From contig VGVT01000025.1 of the NCBI GenBank assembly GCA_016873935.1, positions 1-33,934 of the forward strand: DNA of 33,934 nt. Direction: 5' to 3'. The position numbers were made by a program, and so were the translations under genes. Under the pieces are notes generated by a model. The model was given only the letters and a program-made list of their open reading frames with translations, did no database searches and was not told where the DNA came from. How positions within the stretch are numbered: the stretch's first letter is position 1; each line of letters starts with the position of its first letter. The DNA comes from Betaproteobacteria bacterium (GTDB lineage Bacteria > Pseudomonadota > Gammaproteobacteria > Burkholderiales > Thiobacillaceae). Shown here one piece after another: positions 20,842 through 28,822 of the stretch.

Positions 20842-23736
20842 ATGCCGTTGTTGTCGATTCGCAGTGCGTTCCAGCGCATGGCCGTCGTTCTCGGCCTGCT
20901 GCTGGCCGTGACGCCGTGCGCACCAGGGTGGGCGGAGGAGCTACCCCAGGCGCGGGACATCCGTATCGGCGTCCTTGCGAACCGCGGGCATGCCTATGCC
21001 CTGAAGGAGTGGACCGCGCACGGCGCCTACCTGAACGCCCGCCTGCACCCGCTCCGCTTCAGCATCGTGCCCTTGTCGTTTTCCGAACTGACCGGCGCGG
21101 TCCAGCGCCGGGAAGTTGATTTGGTCATCACCAACAGCGGCCATTACACCGAACTCGAACTCTCCGGCAACATCAGCCGTATAGCCACCCGGCTGATGGC
21201 TTCGCCGGACGGCCCTTTGGATCAGTTTGGCGGCGTAGCGATCGCCCGGATCGATCGTGCCGGCCTCAATCGGTACACCGATTTGCGCGGACTGCGCGTC
21301 ATGATTCCCGACAAATCCAGCCTGGGTGGCTGGCAGGTGCATCTGCGCGAAGCTCTGGAACAAGGCTTGGACCTTGCCAAGGGGGTCAACCTGATCACCA
21401 CCGGTAACCATGAAAAAGTGGTCGAGGGTGTGCTCTCGGGTGCAGCCGATGCGGGCCTGGTGCGCACCGACCTGATCGAATCCATGGCACGCGAGGGACG
21501 TCTCAATCCGGCACGCCTGCACATCATCAATCAACGCCACACTCCCGGTTTCCCCTACCAGATCAGCACCAGGCTCTACCCCGAATGGCCGCTAGCACGC
21601 GTAACCGGCGTTCCCGATAGGCTCGCCAAGGACGTGCTCGTCGCCCTGTTGGCCATGCAACCGGACGACCCCGCCGCGAAGGCGGCCGGCATTCACGGCT
21701 GGACGCTGCCGCAGAACTACCAGCGTATCAACGACCTGTTCCGCGAAGCCCGGCTCGGCCCCTATGCCCAATTGCCGATCACCGCAACCGACCTGCTGGC
21801 GCTGTACGGGCGTGTGCTGGCCGCGATCGTCCTCGTCGTCATCCTGTTGCTCGCCGGGATGATCTGGTACGTGAGCAGCGTCAACGTGTCGCTCAAGCGG
21901 GAGATCCGCCGCCGCATCGAGGCGGAACACAGTCTTGAGGAAAGCGACAGCCGCTTCAGGGACATGGCCAACACCCTGCCAAGCCTGATCTGGCTCGCCG
22001 GCCCCGACAAGCGTTGCACCTTCTTCAACCGGGCCTGGCTGACCTTCACCGGCCGCACCCTGGAGCAGGAGATGGGAGACGGCTGGACCATCGGCGTGCA
22101 TCCCGACGATCTCCAGGCTTGCCTGCAAACCTACACCGACTCCTTCGACGCCCGCCTGCCCTTCGAGATGAAATACCGCCTGCGCCATGCCAGCGGGGAA
22201 TACCGCTGGATCGTGGACTCCGGCACCCCGCGCTACGGACCGGAAGGGGAATTCCGCGGCTACTTCGGACACTGCCTCGACATCACCGAAATGCAGCGCC
22301 TGACGGAAGCCCTGGAGGAAGGCCGCGAACGATACGCCGTGGCTCAGCGCGCCGCCCGCATCGCCAGCCTGGACTGGAACGTGGAGACCAACCTGCCGCA
22401 GTGGTCCGACGAAATCGACGCCATGCTCGGCTACCCCGCCGGCGGTTTCCCGCGCACCCTGGAAGCCTTCCTCGACCGCGTCCATCCCGAAGACCGGGCC
22501 GCCGTGCAGCACGCCATGCAGGCCGCCGTGCGGCAAGAGCGCATCTACGCCATCGAGCACCGCATCCTGCTGCCCGACGGCGGCGTGCGCTGGCTGGCCG
22601 AGGTGGGCGATGTGGTGCGTGACGAACACAACCGCGCGGTGCGCATGGTCGGCATCGTCCAGGACGTCACCGACCGCCGGCAAGCCGAGGAAGCCCTGCG
22701 CCAGAGCAACGACAGGCTCACGCAATCCCTCGATGCCCTGCGCCTGCACACGCGCGACCTCACCCGCATCAACGAAATGAACGAGCTCCTGCAAAGCTGC
22801 CTGCGGGAAGAGGAAATCCACCGCGTCTTCGGGCAGATGGCGCAAACCCTGGCCCTCGGCAGTGGTGGCATGCTCGCCCTCTCGCGCCCACCCGGCCGCG
22901 GCCTGCAGAGCGTCGCCACCTGGGGCGACGCCGACGGCATGGACCCCCTGTTCACCCAGGACGACTGCTGGGGCATCCGCCGCGGGCATGCCTACGAACC
23001 CGCCCTCGCCGGCGGCGTTCAGTGCACCCATTACCAGGCCAAGGCGGATCTGCGCAGCCTATGCCAACCCCTCAACATCCAGGGCGAAACCCTGGGCCTG
23101 CTCAGCATCCTCTCCCCCGCCGACTGCGACGAACCCGAGTGGCTGCGCATCCGCCAACTCAGCGTCACGCTCGCCGAAGCCCTCAAGCTCGCCCTGTCCA
23201 ACATCCGCCTGCGCGAAGCCTTGCGCGAGCAGGCCACGCGCGACCCCCTCACCGGCCTGTTCAACCGCCGCTACCTCGACGAAACCCTGCCGCGCGAACT
23301 GCATGCCTGCCTACGCGAGGACCAGCCATTGGCCATCGCAATCCTCGATATCGATCACTTCAAGCGCTACAACGACACCTGGGGCCACGAGGCCGGCGAC
23401 CAGGTGCTCATCGAGGTCTCCCGCATCCTGCGCGAACACCTGCGCGCCTCCGACATCGCCTGCCGCTACGGTGGCGAGGAACTGGTCGCCGTCATGCCGC
23501 GCGCCGAACTGCACGAAGCCCGCGAGCGCCTGTCGCGCATCGCCAACCTGGTGCGCGACGCGGAGATCCACATCCACGACCGCCCCCTGCCCGCCGTCAC
23601 CTTCTCCGCCGGCATCGCCCTCGCCCCCCTGCACGGCGACGACGCCGAAACCCTCATGCGCGCCGCCGACCTGGCCCTCTACGCCGCGAAACAGGCGGGA
23701 CGCGACCGGCTGTTCACGGTCGGCGAGGGTGGGTGA
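20842..23736 (+). CDS. PhnD-type sensor, PAS-PAS, diguanylate cyclase (GGDEF)
   Basis: This 964-residue membrane-anchored signalling protein starts with a signal peptide (ending about residue 33). A periplasmic PhnD/phosphonate-binding-like domain follows (about 38-310: IRIGVLANRGHAYALKEW, VDLVITNSGHY, GADAGLVRTD-like). One transmembrane helix lies near 320-345 (IVLVVILLLAGMIWYV). Then come two PAS_3-type domains (about 370-483, 496-610), a GAF-like region (about 640-783) and a GGDEF domain (about 797-964). The active site RYGGEELVAVMP (GGEEL at 877) is intact, as is the RASD I-site five residues upstream, so it should make c-di-GMP with feedback inhibition. ATG 20842 follows GGAGG. No EAL domain is present. 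Confidence 0.9.
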   Translation: MPLLSIRSAFQRMAVVLGLLLAVTPCAPGWAEELPQARDIRIGVLANRGHAYALKEWTAHGAYLNARLHPLRFSIVPLSFSELTGAVQRREVDLVITNSGHYTELELSGNISRIATRLMASPDGPLDQFGGVAIARIDRAGLNRYTDLRGLRVMIPDKSSLGGWQVHLREALEQGLDLAKGVNLITTGNHEKVVEGVLSGAADAGLVRTDLIESMAREGRLNPARLHIINQRHTPGFPYQISTRLYPEWPLARVTGVPDRLAKDVLVALLAMQPDDPAAKAAGIHGWTLPQNYQRINDLFREARLGPYAQLPITATDLLALYGRVLAAIVLVVILLLAGMIWYVSSVNVSLKREIRRRIEAEHSLEESDSRFRDMANTLPSLIWLAGPDKRCTFFNRAWLTFTGRTLEQEMGDGWTIGVHPDDLQACLQTYTDSFDARLPFEMKYRLRHASGEYRWIVDSGTPRYGPEGEFRGYFGHCLDITEMQRLTEALEEGRERYAVAQRAARIASLDWNVETNLPQWSDEIDAMLGYPAGGFPRTLEAFLDRVHPEDRAAVQHAMQAAVRQERIYAIEHRILLPDGGVRWLAEVGDVVRDEHNRAVRMVGIVQDVTDRRQAEEALRQSNDRLTQSLDALRLHTRDLTRINEMNELLQSCLREEEIHRVFGQMAQTLALGSGGMLALSRPPGRGLQSVATWGDADGMDPLFTQDDCWGIRRGHAYEPALAGGVQCTHYQAKADLRSLCQPLNIQGETLGLLSILSPADCDEPEWLRIRQLSVTLAEALKLALSNIRLREALREQATRDPLTGLFNRRYLDETLPRELHACLREDQPLAIAILDIDHFKRYNDTWGHEAGDQVLIEVSRILREHLRASDIACRYGGEELVAVMPRAELHEARERLSRIANLVRDAEIHIHDRPLPAVTFSAGIALAPLHGDDAETLMRAADLALYAAKQAGRDRLFTVGEGG

Positions 23737-23897
23737 CTCCGGCCACATCGAGGCCGCCCCTGTTTTGTCCGGCCTGAACGGGCCGTCGTGCGCCGCCACC
23801 CGCACCTCACGAGGCGTCACTTCATCGCATGGGGTTCCTCATGAGCGCGGCCTCATGGACAATTCATGACCTTGACCCATGACAGGAAACCGTCGGC

Positions 23898-24470
23898 ATG
23901 CTTTTGATGATCGACAACTACGATTCCTTCACCTACAACCTGGTGCAGTACTTCGGGGAACTGGGCGAGGACGTGCGGGTGCACCGCAATGACGAAATCA
24001 CCGTGGAGCAGATCGAGGCCTTGCAACCGGCGCGCATCGTCGTCTCGCCCGGGCCGTGCACGCCGAACGAGGCAGGCGTGTCGGTGCCGGTGATTCATGC
24101 CTTTGCCGGCCGCGTGCCGATCCTGGGCGTCTGCCTGGGCCACCAGAGCATCGGCCAGGCCTTCGGCGGCCGCATCGTCCACGCCAGGGAACTCATGCAC
24201 GGCAAGACTTCGCCGATCCATCACGCCGACAAGGGGGTGTTCCGCGGCCTGCCCAATCCGTTCACGGCGACCCGCTACCACTCCCTGGTGATCGAGCGCG
24301 ACACCCTGCCCGACTGCCTGGAGATCACCGCCTGGACCGAGGATGGCGAGATCATGGGGGTGCGCCACAAGTCGCTGGCGGTGGAAGGCGTGCAGTTCCA
24401 CCCCGAATCCATCCTGACCGAACACGGCCATCAATTACTGAAGAATTTTCTGGAGGAGTCCCGCAGATGA
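23898..24470 (+). CDS. trpG: Anthranilate synthase glutamine amidotransferase subunit
   Basis: This 190-residue class I glutamine amidotransferase supplies ammonia for anthranilate (and possibly p-aminobenzoate) synthesis. It shows [23 protein letters not shown], the oxyanion [13 protein letters not shown], the nucleophile Cys in [15 protein letters not shown], and the His/Glu pair of the triad in [16 protein letters not shown]. Sequence alone cannot separate TrpG from PabA, but trpD follows by an ATGA overlap, favouring a tryptophan role. No trpE lies upstream in the window. The upstream gene is the unrelated cyclase. Confidence 0.93.
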   Translation: MLLMIDNYDSFTYNLVQYFGELGEDVRVHRNDEITVEQIEALQPARIVVSPGPCTPNEAGVSVPVIHAFAGRVPILGVCLGHQSIGQAFGGRIVHARELMHGKTSPIHHADKGVFRGLPNPFTATRYHSLVIERDTLPDCLEITAWTEDGEIMGVRHKSLAVEGVQFHPESILTEHGHQLLKNFLEESRR

Positions 24471-25495
24471 GCGCCACCCTGAAACCCCAGGACGCCCTGA
24501 ACCGTATCATCGAGCATCGCGAGATCTTCCACGACGAGATGCTCGGCCTGATGCGCCAGATCATGACCGGGGAGATGAGCCCGGTGCTGATCGCCGCGCT
24601 CATCACCGGCCTGCGCGTGAAGAAGGAGACCATCGGCGAGATCAGCGCTGCCGCCACGGTGATGCGCGAATTCGCCACCAAGGTGCCGGTGCGCGATACC
24701 TTCCATCTGGTCGATACCTGCGGCACCGGCGGCGACGCCGCCCACACCTTCAACATTTCCACCGCCGCCGCCTTCGTGGCGGCCGCGGCCGGCGCGCGCG
24801 TGGCCAAGCACGGCGGGCGTTCGGTGTCGTCGAAGTCGGGCAGCGCCGACGTGCTGGAGGCCCTCGGCGTCAACATCAACATGACGCCGGAGCAGGTGGC
24901 CCGCTGCATCGAGGACGTCGGCGTGGGCTTCATGTTCGCCCCCAACTTCCACGGCGCCATGAAGCATGCCGCGCCGGTGCGCCGCGAACTCGGCGTGCGC
25001 ACCCTGTTCAACATTCTCGGGCCGCTCACCAACCCGGCCGGCGCGCCCAACCAGGTGATGGGGGTGTTCCACCCCGACCTGGTGGGCATCCAGGTGCGCG
25101 TGCTGCAGCGCCTGGGCAGCGAGCGGGTGCTGATCGTGCACGGCCGCGAGGGCCTCGACGAGATCTCGATTTCCGGCGAGACCCTGGTGGGCGAGCTGCG
25201 CGACGGCGAAATCCGCGAATACGTGCTGCACCCGGCGCAATTCGGCCTGCAAACCCACGACATCGCCAGCCTGCGGGTGGACACCGTGGAGGAATCGAAG
25301 GAGCGCGTGCTGCGTGCCCTGGACGACACGCCGGGACCGGAACGCGACATCGTCGCCCTCAACGCCGGTGCCGCCATCTACGCGGCGGGCGTGGCGGACA
25401 GTCTTACGAACGGGGTGGAACGGGCGCGCACCGTGCTGGCTTCCGGCTCCGCCCTGGCCAAGCTGGCGGAACTGGCGGCCTACAAGGTCGAGTAG
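24467..25495 (+). CDS. trpD: Anthranilate phosphoribosyltransferase
   Basis: This 342-residue enzyme transfers phosphoribose from PRPP to anthranilate. PRPP-binding and catalytic blocks are clear: [39 protein letters not shown], the anthranilate-channel [34 protein letters not shown], and [10 protein letters not shown]. The length is typical. The ATG overlaps trpG (ATGA) and has GGAGG upstream. A tRNA-Arg(CCT) 3' fragment begins 9 bp after the stop, antisense. The trpC gene, which usually follows trpD in related bacteria, is not found here, so it lies elsewhere or beyond the inserted element. Confidence 0.96.
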   Translation: MSATLKPQDALNRIIEHREIFHDEMLGLMRQIMTGEMSPVLIAALITGLRVKKETIGEISAAATVMREFATKVPVRDTFHLVDTCGTGGDAAHTFNISTAAAFVAAAAGARVAKHGGRSVSSKSGSADVLEALGVNINMTPEQVARCIEDVGVGFMFAPNFHGAMKHAAPVRRELGVRTLFNILGPLTNPAGAPNQVMGVFHPDLVGIQVRVLQRLGSERVLIVHGREGLDEISISGETLVGELRDGEIREYVLHPAQFGLQTHDIASLRVDTVEESKERVLRALDDTPGPERDIVALNAGAAIYAAGVADSLTNGVERARTVLASGSALAKLAELAAYKVE

Positions 25496-25504
25496 CGGAG
25501 AAGC

Positions 25505-25549
25505 TGGCGCCCACGGCAGGAATCGAACCTGCGACCCTCCCCTTAGGAG
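25505..25549 (-). other. attachment site: 3' fragment of tRNA-Arg (CCT)
   Basis: Reading the minus strand, the segment starts in an anticodon loop (CTCCTAA, anticodon CCT), continues AGGGGAGGGTCG, has a full T-arm (GCAGGTTCGATTCCTGC) and ends CGTGGGCGCCA. The next bases towards the element contain no D-arm or 5' acceptor strand, so only the 3' part is present. It abuts trpD on one side and an integrase-led element on the other, making it the att core of the right element. Confidence 0.9.
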
Positions 25550-25674
25550 TAGGCATAAATCAGGATTTCTCGGCGTTGATTGATGACCCGATAAGAACCG
25601 AAGATGCCCATAAATACTGGCTTATGTGGTGATTCTGTAGCTTTGTAGTTTTCCGCTACATTCCCGAGTGTTGC

Positions 25675-25700
25675 TATAATTTGCCTACACAGTGCCTACA
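25675..25700 (+). promoter_or_regulatory. Integrase promoter -10 overlapped by 11-bp-spaced repeats
   Basis: A perfect TATAAT (25675-25680) is followed at once by TGCCTACA at 25682-25689 and again at 25693-25700, an 11-bp period. An inverted copy of the box (GTAGGCA, 25549-25555) lies at the tRNA fragment's edge. Repeats covering the start point suggest autoregulation or integrase arm sites. The -35 is poor. Confidence 0.6.
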
Positions 25701-25715
25701 TGACGAGGTGGGACG

Positions 25716-27053
25716 ATGGGCAAGCGGGACAATTTCACGGCTGACAGGGTGGCAAGTTTCCGGTGCGAAGCGGGCAGGCAGCAAAGCATCTACTGGGACG
25801 GCAAGACGCCCGGCTTGGGGCTGAGAGTGACCGCCAAGGGCGCGAAGTCCTACATCTTCGAGACCCGCCTGCACGGCAAGACCCTGCGCATGACCGTAGG
25901 CGACGTTCGAACCTGGGCTATCGGCAAGGCACAGGCCGAGGCCACCAGGCTGAAGGCCCTGACCGACCAGGGCATCGACCCGCGACAGATACTCAAGGAA
26001 CAGGCCGCCGCAATCGAGGCCAAGCGGGCAGAGCAGCGTCGCCAGGATGTGACCGTGGGGGAAGCCTGGGCCATCTACCTTGACGCCCGTAAGGTGAAAT
26101 GGAGCCCCCGCCACCTATGGAACCTTGAGACCCTGGCGAAGGAGGGCGGCCAGCCTCGCAGCCGTGGCCGCAAGCCCACCGACCCCATGACCACCAGGTC
26201 TGGCCCACTCTACCCCCTCCTGGCCCTGAGGCTGCCCGAACTGGACGCCGACGCCGTGGGGAAGTGGCTCGACAAGGAAATCAAGCGTGGACCGGGTCAA
26301 GCCGACCAGGCCTATCGCGCGCTCAAGGCCTTCATTGGCTGGTGTGCCGAGCACAAGGAATACGGGCCGGCCACTCATGCCAATGCCTGCACCACCAAGG
26401 AAGTACGGGAGAAAGCCCCCACCATCGGCGCGAAGAAGAATGACAGCCTGCAACGCGAGCAGTTGCGCTCCTGGTTCGAGGCCGTGAAGCGCATCAACAA
26501 CCCCGTGATTTCCGCCTATTTGCAAGGGCTCTTGTTGACAGGGGCGCGCCGGGAGGAGTTGGCAAGCCTTACCTGGGACGGACTGGACTTCCAATGGCGT
26601 AGCTTGACCATCCATGACAAGGTGGAAGGGGAGCGCACCATTCCGCTGACCCCCTATCTGGCATCCTTGTTGGCCACCCTGCCGCGTCGCAAGGACAAGA
26701 GCGGTAAGCCCCTGCCCTGGGTATTCAGCAGCCCCACCGCCGCGAATGGCCGCATCCAGGAGCCGCGCATCCAGCATGTGAAAGCCCTTGCCGCCGCCGG
26801 CCTGCCGCATGTGTCCCTGCATGGCCTGCGCCGGAGCTTCGGCAGTCTGACCGAGTGGGTGGAATGCCCCGTTGGCATCGTGGCACAAATCATGGGTCAC
26901 AAGCCTAGCGCCCTGGCAGAGAAGCACTATCGGGAGCGCCCCCTGGACCTGTTGCGCATGTGGCATGACAAGATTGAAGCGTGGATGCTGGAGCAGGCGG
27001 GCATTGAGTTCCAGCCGGAGCAGGCGAAGCCCGGTTTGCGGGTGGTGGCCTGA
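25716..27053 (+). CDS. Tyrosine-type site-specific integrase (right element)
   Basis: This 445-residue integrase has an N-terminal arm-binding domain of the DUF4102-like type (YWDGKTPGLGLRVTAKGAKSYIFETRL), a linker and core-binding region (about 100-240), and a catalytic domain. Catalytic residues are Arg in LTGARREELASLTW, the HGLRRSF box, the IMGHKPSALAEKHY region and its Tyr nucleophile. It differs clearly from the left element's integrase in length and sequence, so the two islands are independent. ATG 25716 follows GAGGTGGGACG. The gene reads away from its tRNA remnant into the element. Confidence 0.93.
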   Translation: MGKRDNFTADRVASFRCEAGRQQSIYWDGKTPGLGLRVTAKGAKSYIFETRLHGKTLRMTVGDVRTWAIGKAQAEATRLKALTDQGIDPRQILKEQAAAIEAKRAEQRRQDVTVGEAWAIYLDARKVKWSPRHLWNLETLAKEGGQPRSRGRKPTDPMTTRSGPLYPLLALRLPELDADAVGKWLDKEIKRGPGQADQAYRALKAFIGWCAEHKEYGPATHANACTTKEVREKAPTIGAKKNDSLQREQLRSWFEAVKRINNPVISAYLQGLLLTGARREELASLTWDGLDFQWRSLTIHDKVEGERTIPLTPYLASLLATLPRRKDKSGKPLPWVFSSPTAANGRIQEPRIQHVKALAAAGLPHVSLHGLRRSFGSLTEWVECPVGIVAQIMGHKPSALAEKHYRERPLDLLRMWHDKIEAWMLEQAGIEFQPEQAKPGLRVVA

Positions 27054-27152
27054 CAGAGTAAGCGCCAGACTAGGCCGACGGGCCGAAAAGCGGGATACCT
27101 TCGCCTGCCTGTCTGGTGCCCCTTATCGAAGGAGGCACTGGAAGGAGTGCGC

Positions 27153-28094
27153 ATGTCGAAACGGATAAATAGCGCCGCACGCCAAGGCCCGCAAACCGTC
27201 GCCAATGACCCCGATGTCGCCGGGGTGGCGGAACTTGTCTATACCGGGGAGCCTATCAATTGGGACTACTGGGCAGGCCGCCACAATATCAGCCCAGACC
27301 AAGCGGCAAGGCTGGCGTATTGCATCGACCCTATCCGCTGGCCCGACGAACAACATGCACAGGGCGCATGGTCCGATGACCTGCGCGTCAAGGTTTGTGC
27401 GCTGACTGAATGGCTGGCCGAGCGTAGGCCATCATGGACACTTGACGGGCTTGTTGTTGCGCTGGGCGATTCTTTCGCACCCCACACGATGAACCAGGCA
27501 ACAGGCCCAATGCTGGCCGCCATCTATGTCCAGCAGTCCGAGGAAAAGCGGAAGGCTGGCCGTTACACCCTGGAAGAAGCCGCGCAACGACTGGAAGCGG
27601 AGGCGGGCGAACGTGCCGACGCGATGCTGAAGAAGCTGATGGCTGCCGCAAAGCGTGGTGACCTGCCGGTCTATGGGCCAGGGGAGAATGCCCGCTATCT
27701 GTACGGCCCAGGCCATGCTTCACACGCAAGGGAGGACTACGAGGAAGCCCGCTGGAACCAGCTTAACGACTGGCTGGGCAAGGAAGAGCCCTACATCAAA
27801 TACAAGTTTCCAGACCCAAGCGCAAAGTCTGCACAAGTGGTCAACAAGCCAACCAGCAGCAAGCCCGGGAACGATTGGAAGGAAGAATGCCGCAAGATTG
27901 CGGATGAGTTGGATGCGCAGGACGCGAAAGCCGGGGCATGGTCAAGCAATGTCGACATGTCTGGGCGGGTGGCACGGGAGGCAATTAAGCGGTGTATCAC
28001 CGGTCCGAATGGGCAATTGACCGCCGCAAATATTTTGCGAGAGGCCCTACAGGGTGGGCGATGGACGAGGAAGCGCAGCAAGCCAACAGAATAG
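27153..28094 (+). CDS. Hypothetical element protein, 313 residues
   Basis: This protein is of unrecognised family, encoded just after the integrase. ATG 27153 has AAGGAG 5 nt upstream; a GTG 6 nt earlier is less likely. Residues about 25-100 are rich in Trp and Asp (INWDYWAGRHNISPDQAARLAYCIDPIRWPDE). A long charged helix follows (about 120-170, EEKRKAGRYTLEEAAQRLEAEAGERADAMLKKLMAAAKRGDLPVYGPG), resembling segments of small element proteins that precede a DNA-binding domain. The C-terminus (about 230-313) is basic. No catalytic motif is seen. Position suggests a role in element maintenance or regulation, but this is a guess. Confidence 0.7.
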   Translation: MSKRINSAARQGPQTVANDPDVAGVAELVYTGEPINWDYWAGRHNISPDQAARLAYCIDPIRWPDEQHAQGAWSDDLRVKVCALTEWLAERRPSWTLDGLVVALGDSFAPHTMNQATGPMLAAIYVQQSEEKRKAGRYTLEEAAQRLEAEAGERADAMLKKLMAAAKRGDLPVYGPGENARYLYGPGHASHAREDYEEARWNQLNDWLGKEEPYIKYKFPDPSAKSAQVVNKPTSSKPGNDWKEECRKIADELDAQDAKAGAWSSNVDMSGRVAREAIKRCITGPNGQLTAANILREALQGGRWTRKRSKPTE

Positions 28095-28098
28095 GCGA

Positions 28099-28220
28099 CC
28101 GGGAAATCCGGGAAATGTCATTCCGGTGAGTTTCCCCGTATTCATTAAACAGCCTGAAAGCCAGTAACCACGCGGGTTTTCTGGCTTTCTTGTCTGCGTT
28201 TGCCGGGGAATTTTCCCGGC
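28099..28220. repeat. CGGGAA-motif cluster, copy 1
   Basis: The perfect tandem repeat CCGGGAAAT (28099-28107, 28108-28116) is followed by TTCCGG, TTTCCCCG and a 19-bp near-palindrome GCCGGGGAATTTTCCCGGC (28202-28220). Between them AAAGCCAG-N16-CTGGCTTT (28157-28188) can form a hairpin. The same CGGGAA/TTCCCG theme recurs at 30817-30908. Confidence 0.6.
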
Positions 28221-28228
28221 ACTTAATT

Positions 28229-28262
28229 GGTAACACCCTCAACGACTTGGAAGGTGTTAACC
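28229..28262. promoter_or_regulatory. Inverted repeat over the AlpA-like gene's ribosome site
   Basis: GGTAACACC (28229-28237) and GGTGTTAACC (28253-28262) are near-complementary arms that end at the base before the ATG at 28263. This could be an operator for the encoded DNA-binding protein or an RNA hairpin hiding the ribosome site. Confidence 0.45.
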
Positions 28263-28493
28263 ATGACAGCATCACAAATCACCACCCCCCCTGGTCTTGC
28301 CAGGCTGGCAGGTAATCGGGACTACATCACCCTCCGCGAACTCGCCCAGGTCTTGTGCAAGGCCGAACAGACTTTGCGGAAGCTCCATTGCACACGGGGC
28401 GAGGTCTACGGCATCAGGCTTTCTAAAGTAGGAGGCCGCCTACTGGCGCCGGTGGCCGAGACTGCCGAGCTTCTGAATGGAAGCCGGAAATGA
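28263..28493 (+). CDS. Small AlpA/excisionase-like DNA-binding protein
   Basis: This 76-residue protein contains a winged-helix-type HTH: YITLRELAQVLCKAEQTLRKL followed by a GEVYGIRLSKVGGRLLAPVAETAELLNG wing, the pattern of AlpA/MerR-like excisionases and plasmid regulators. ATG 28263 is preferred over the upstream GTG because the family-like part starts later and an inverted repeat lies before it. The stop overlaps the next ATG (ATGA at 28490). It probably regulates the element's genes or assists excision. The assignment is by pattern. Confidence 0.65.
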   Translation: MTASQITTPPGLARLAGNRDYITLRELAQVLCKAEQTLRKLHCTRGEVYGIRLSKVGGRLLAPVAETAELLNGSRK

Positions 28494-28822
28494 CTGCGCC
28501 CGCAGACAACCTTGGACGAGGTGGCGGGCGCGGGGTGGAACCGGAACAGGGTGAACTGTTCGAGAGGGTTCTGAACGCATCATACCCTAGCCCGGACAGC
28601 CTGGCGGGGCGTGTCCTGGCTGTTCTGCTGAAAGGCCGACGCCTCAGGCAGCTGGAGTGGTTGGAAAACTCGTGGCGACTGTCCGCCAGCATCCAGGAAC
28701 TGAAGTACCTGGGCTGGCCTGTAATCTCAGTGCCCGTACAGATACCCGGCAGGAAGCGGCCTGTTGCCGAGTACTGCCTGCCGCGCTGGGCGCTACGCGA
28801 GGCGGGAGCGCACCATGGATAG
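28490..28822 (+). CDS. Predicted winged-helix protein of the element
   Basis: This 110-residue protein is translated by 4-nt overlap from the AlpA-like gene. After a Gly/Pro-rich start, residues about 35-85 (SLAGRVLAVLLKGRRLRQLEWLENSWRLSASIQELKYLGWPV) read as a winged helix, similar to small HTH proteins of phages and plasmids that sit next to replication genes. A basic tail ends at 28822, overlapping the primase-helicase start by 8 nt, so all three genes form one operon. Function is inferred from fold and context. Confidence 0.65.
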   Translation: MTAPADNLGRGGGRGVEPEQGELFERVLNASYPSPDSLAGRVLAVLLKGRRLRQLEWLENSWRLSASIQELKYLGWPVISVPVQIPGRKRPVAEYCLPRWALREAGAHHG

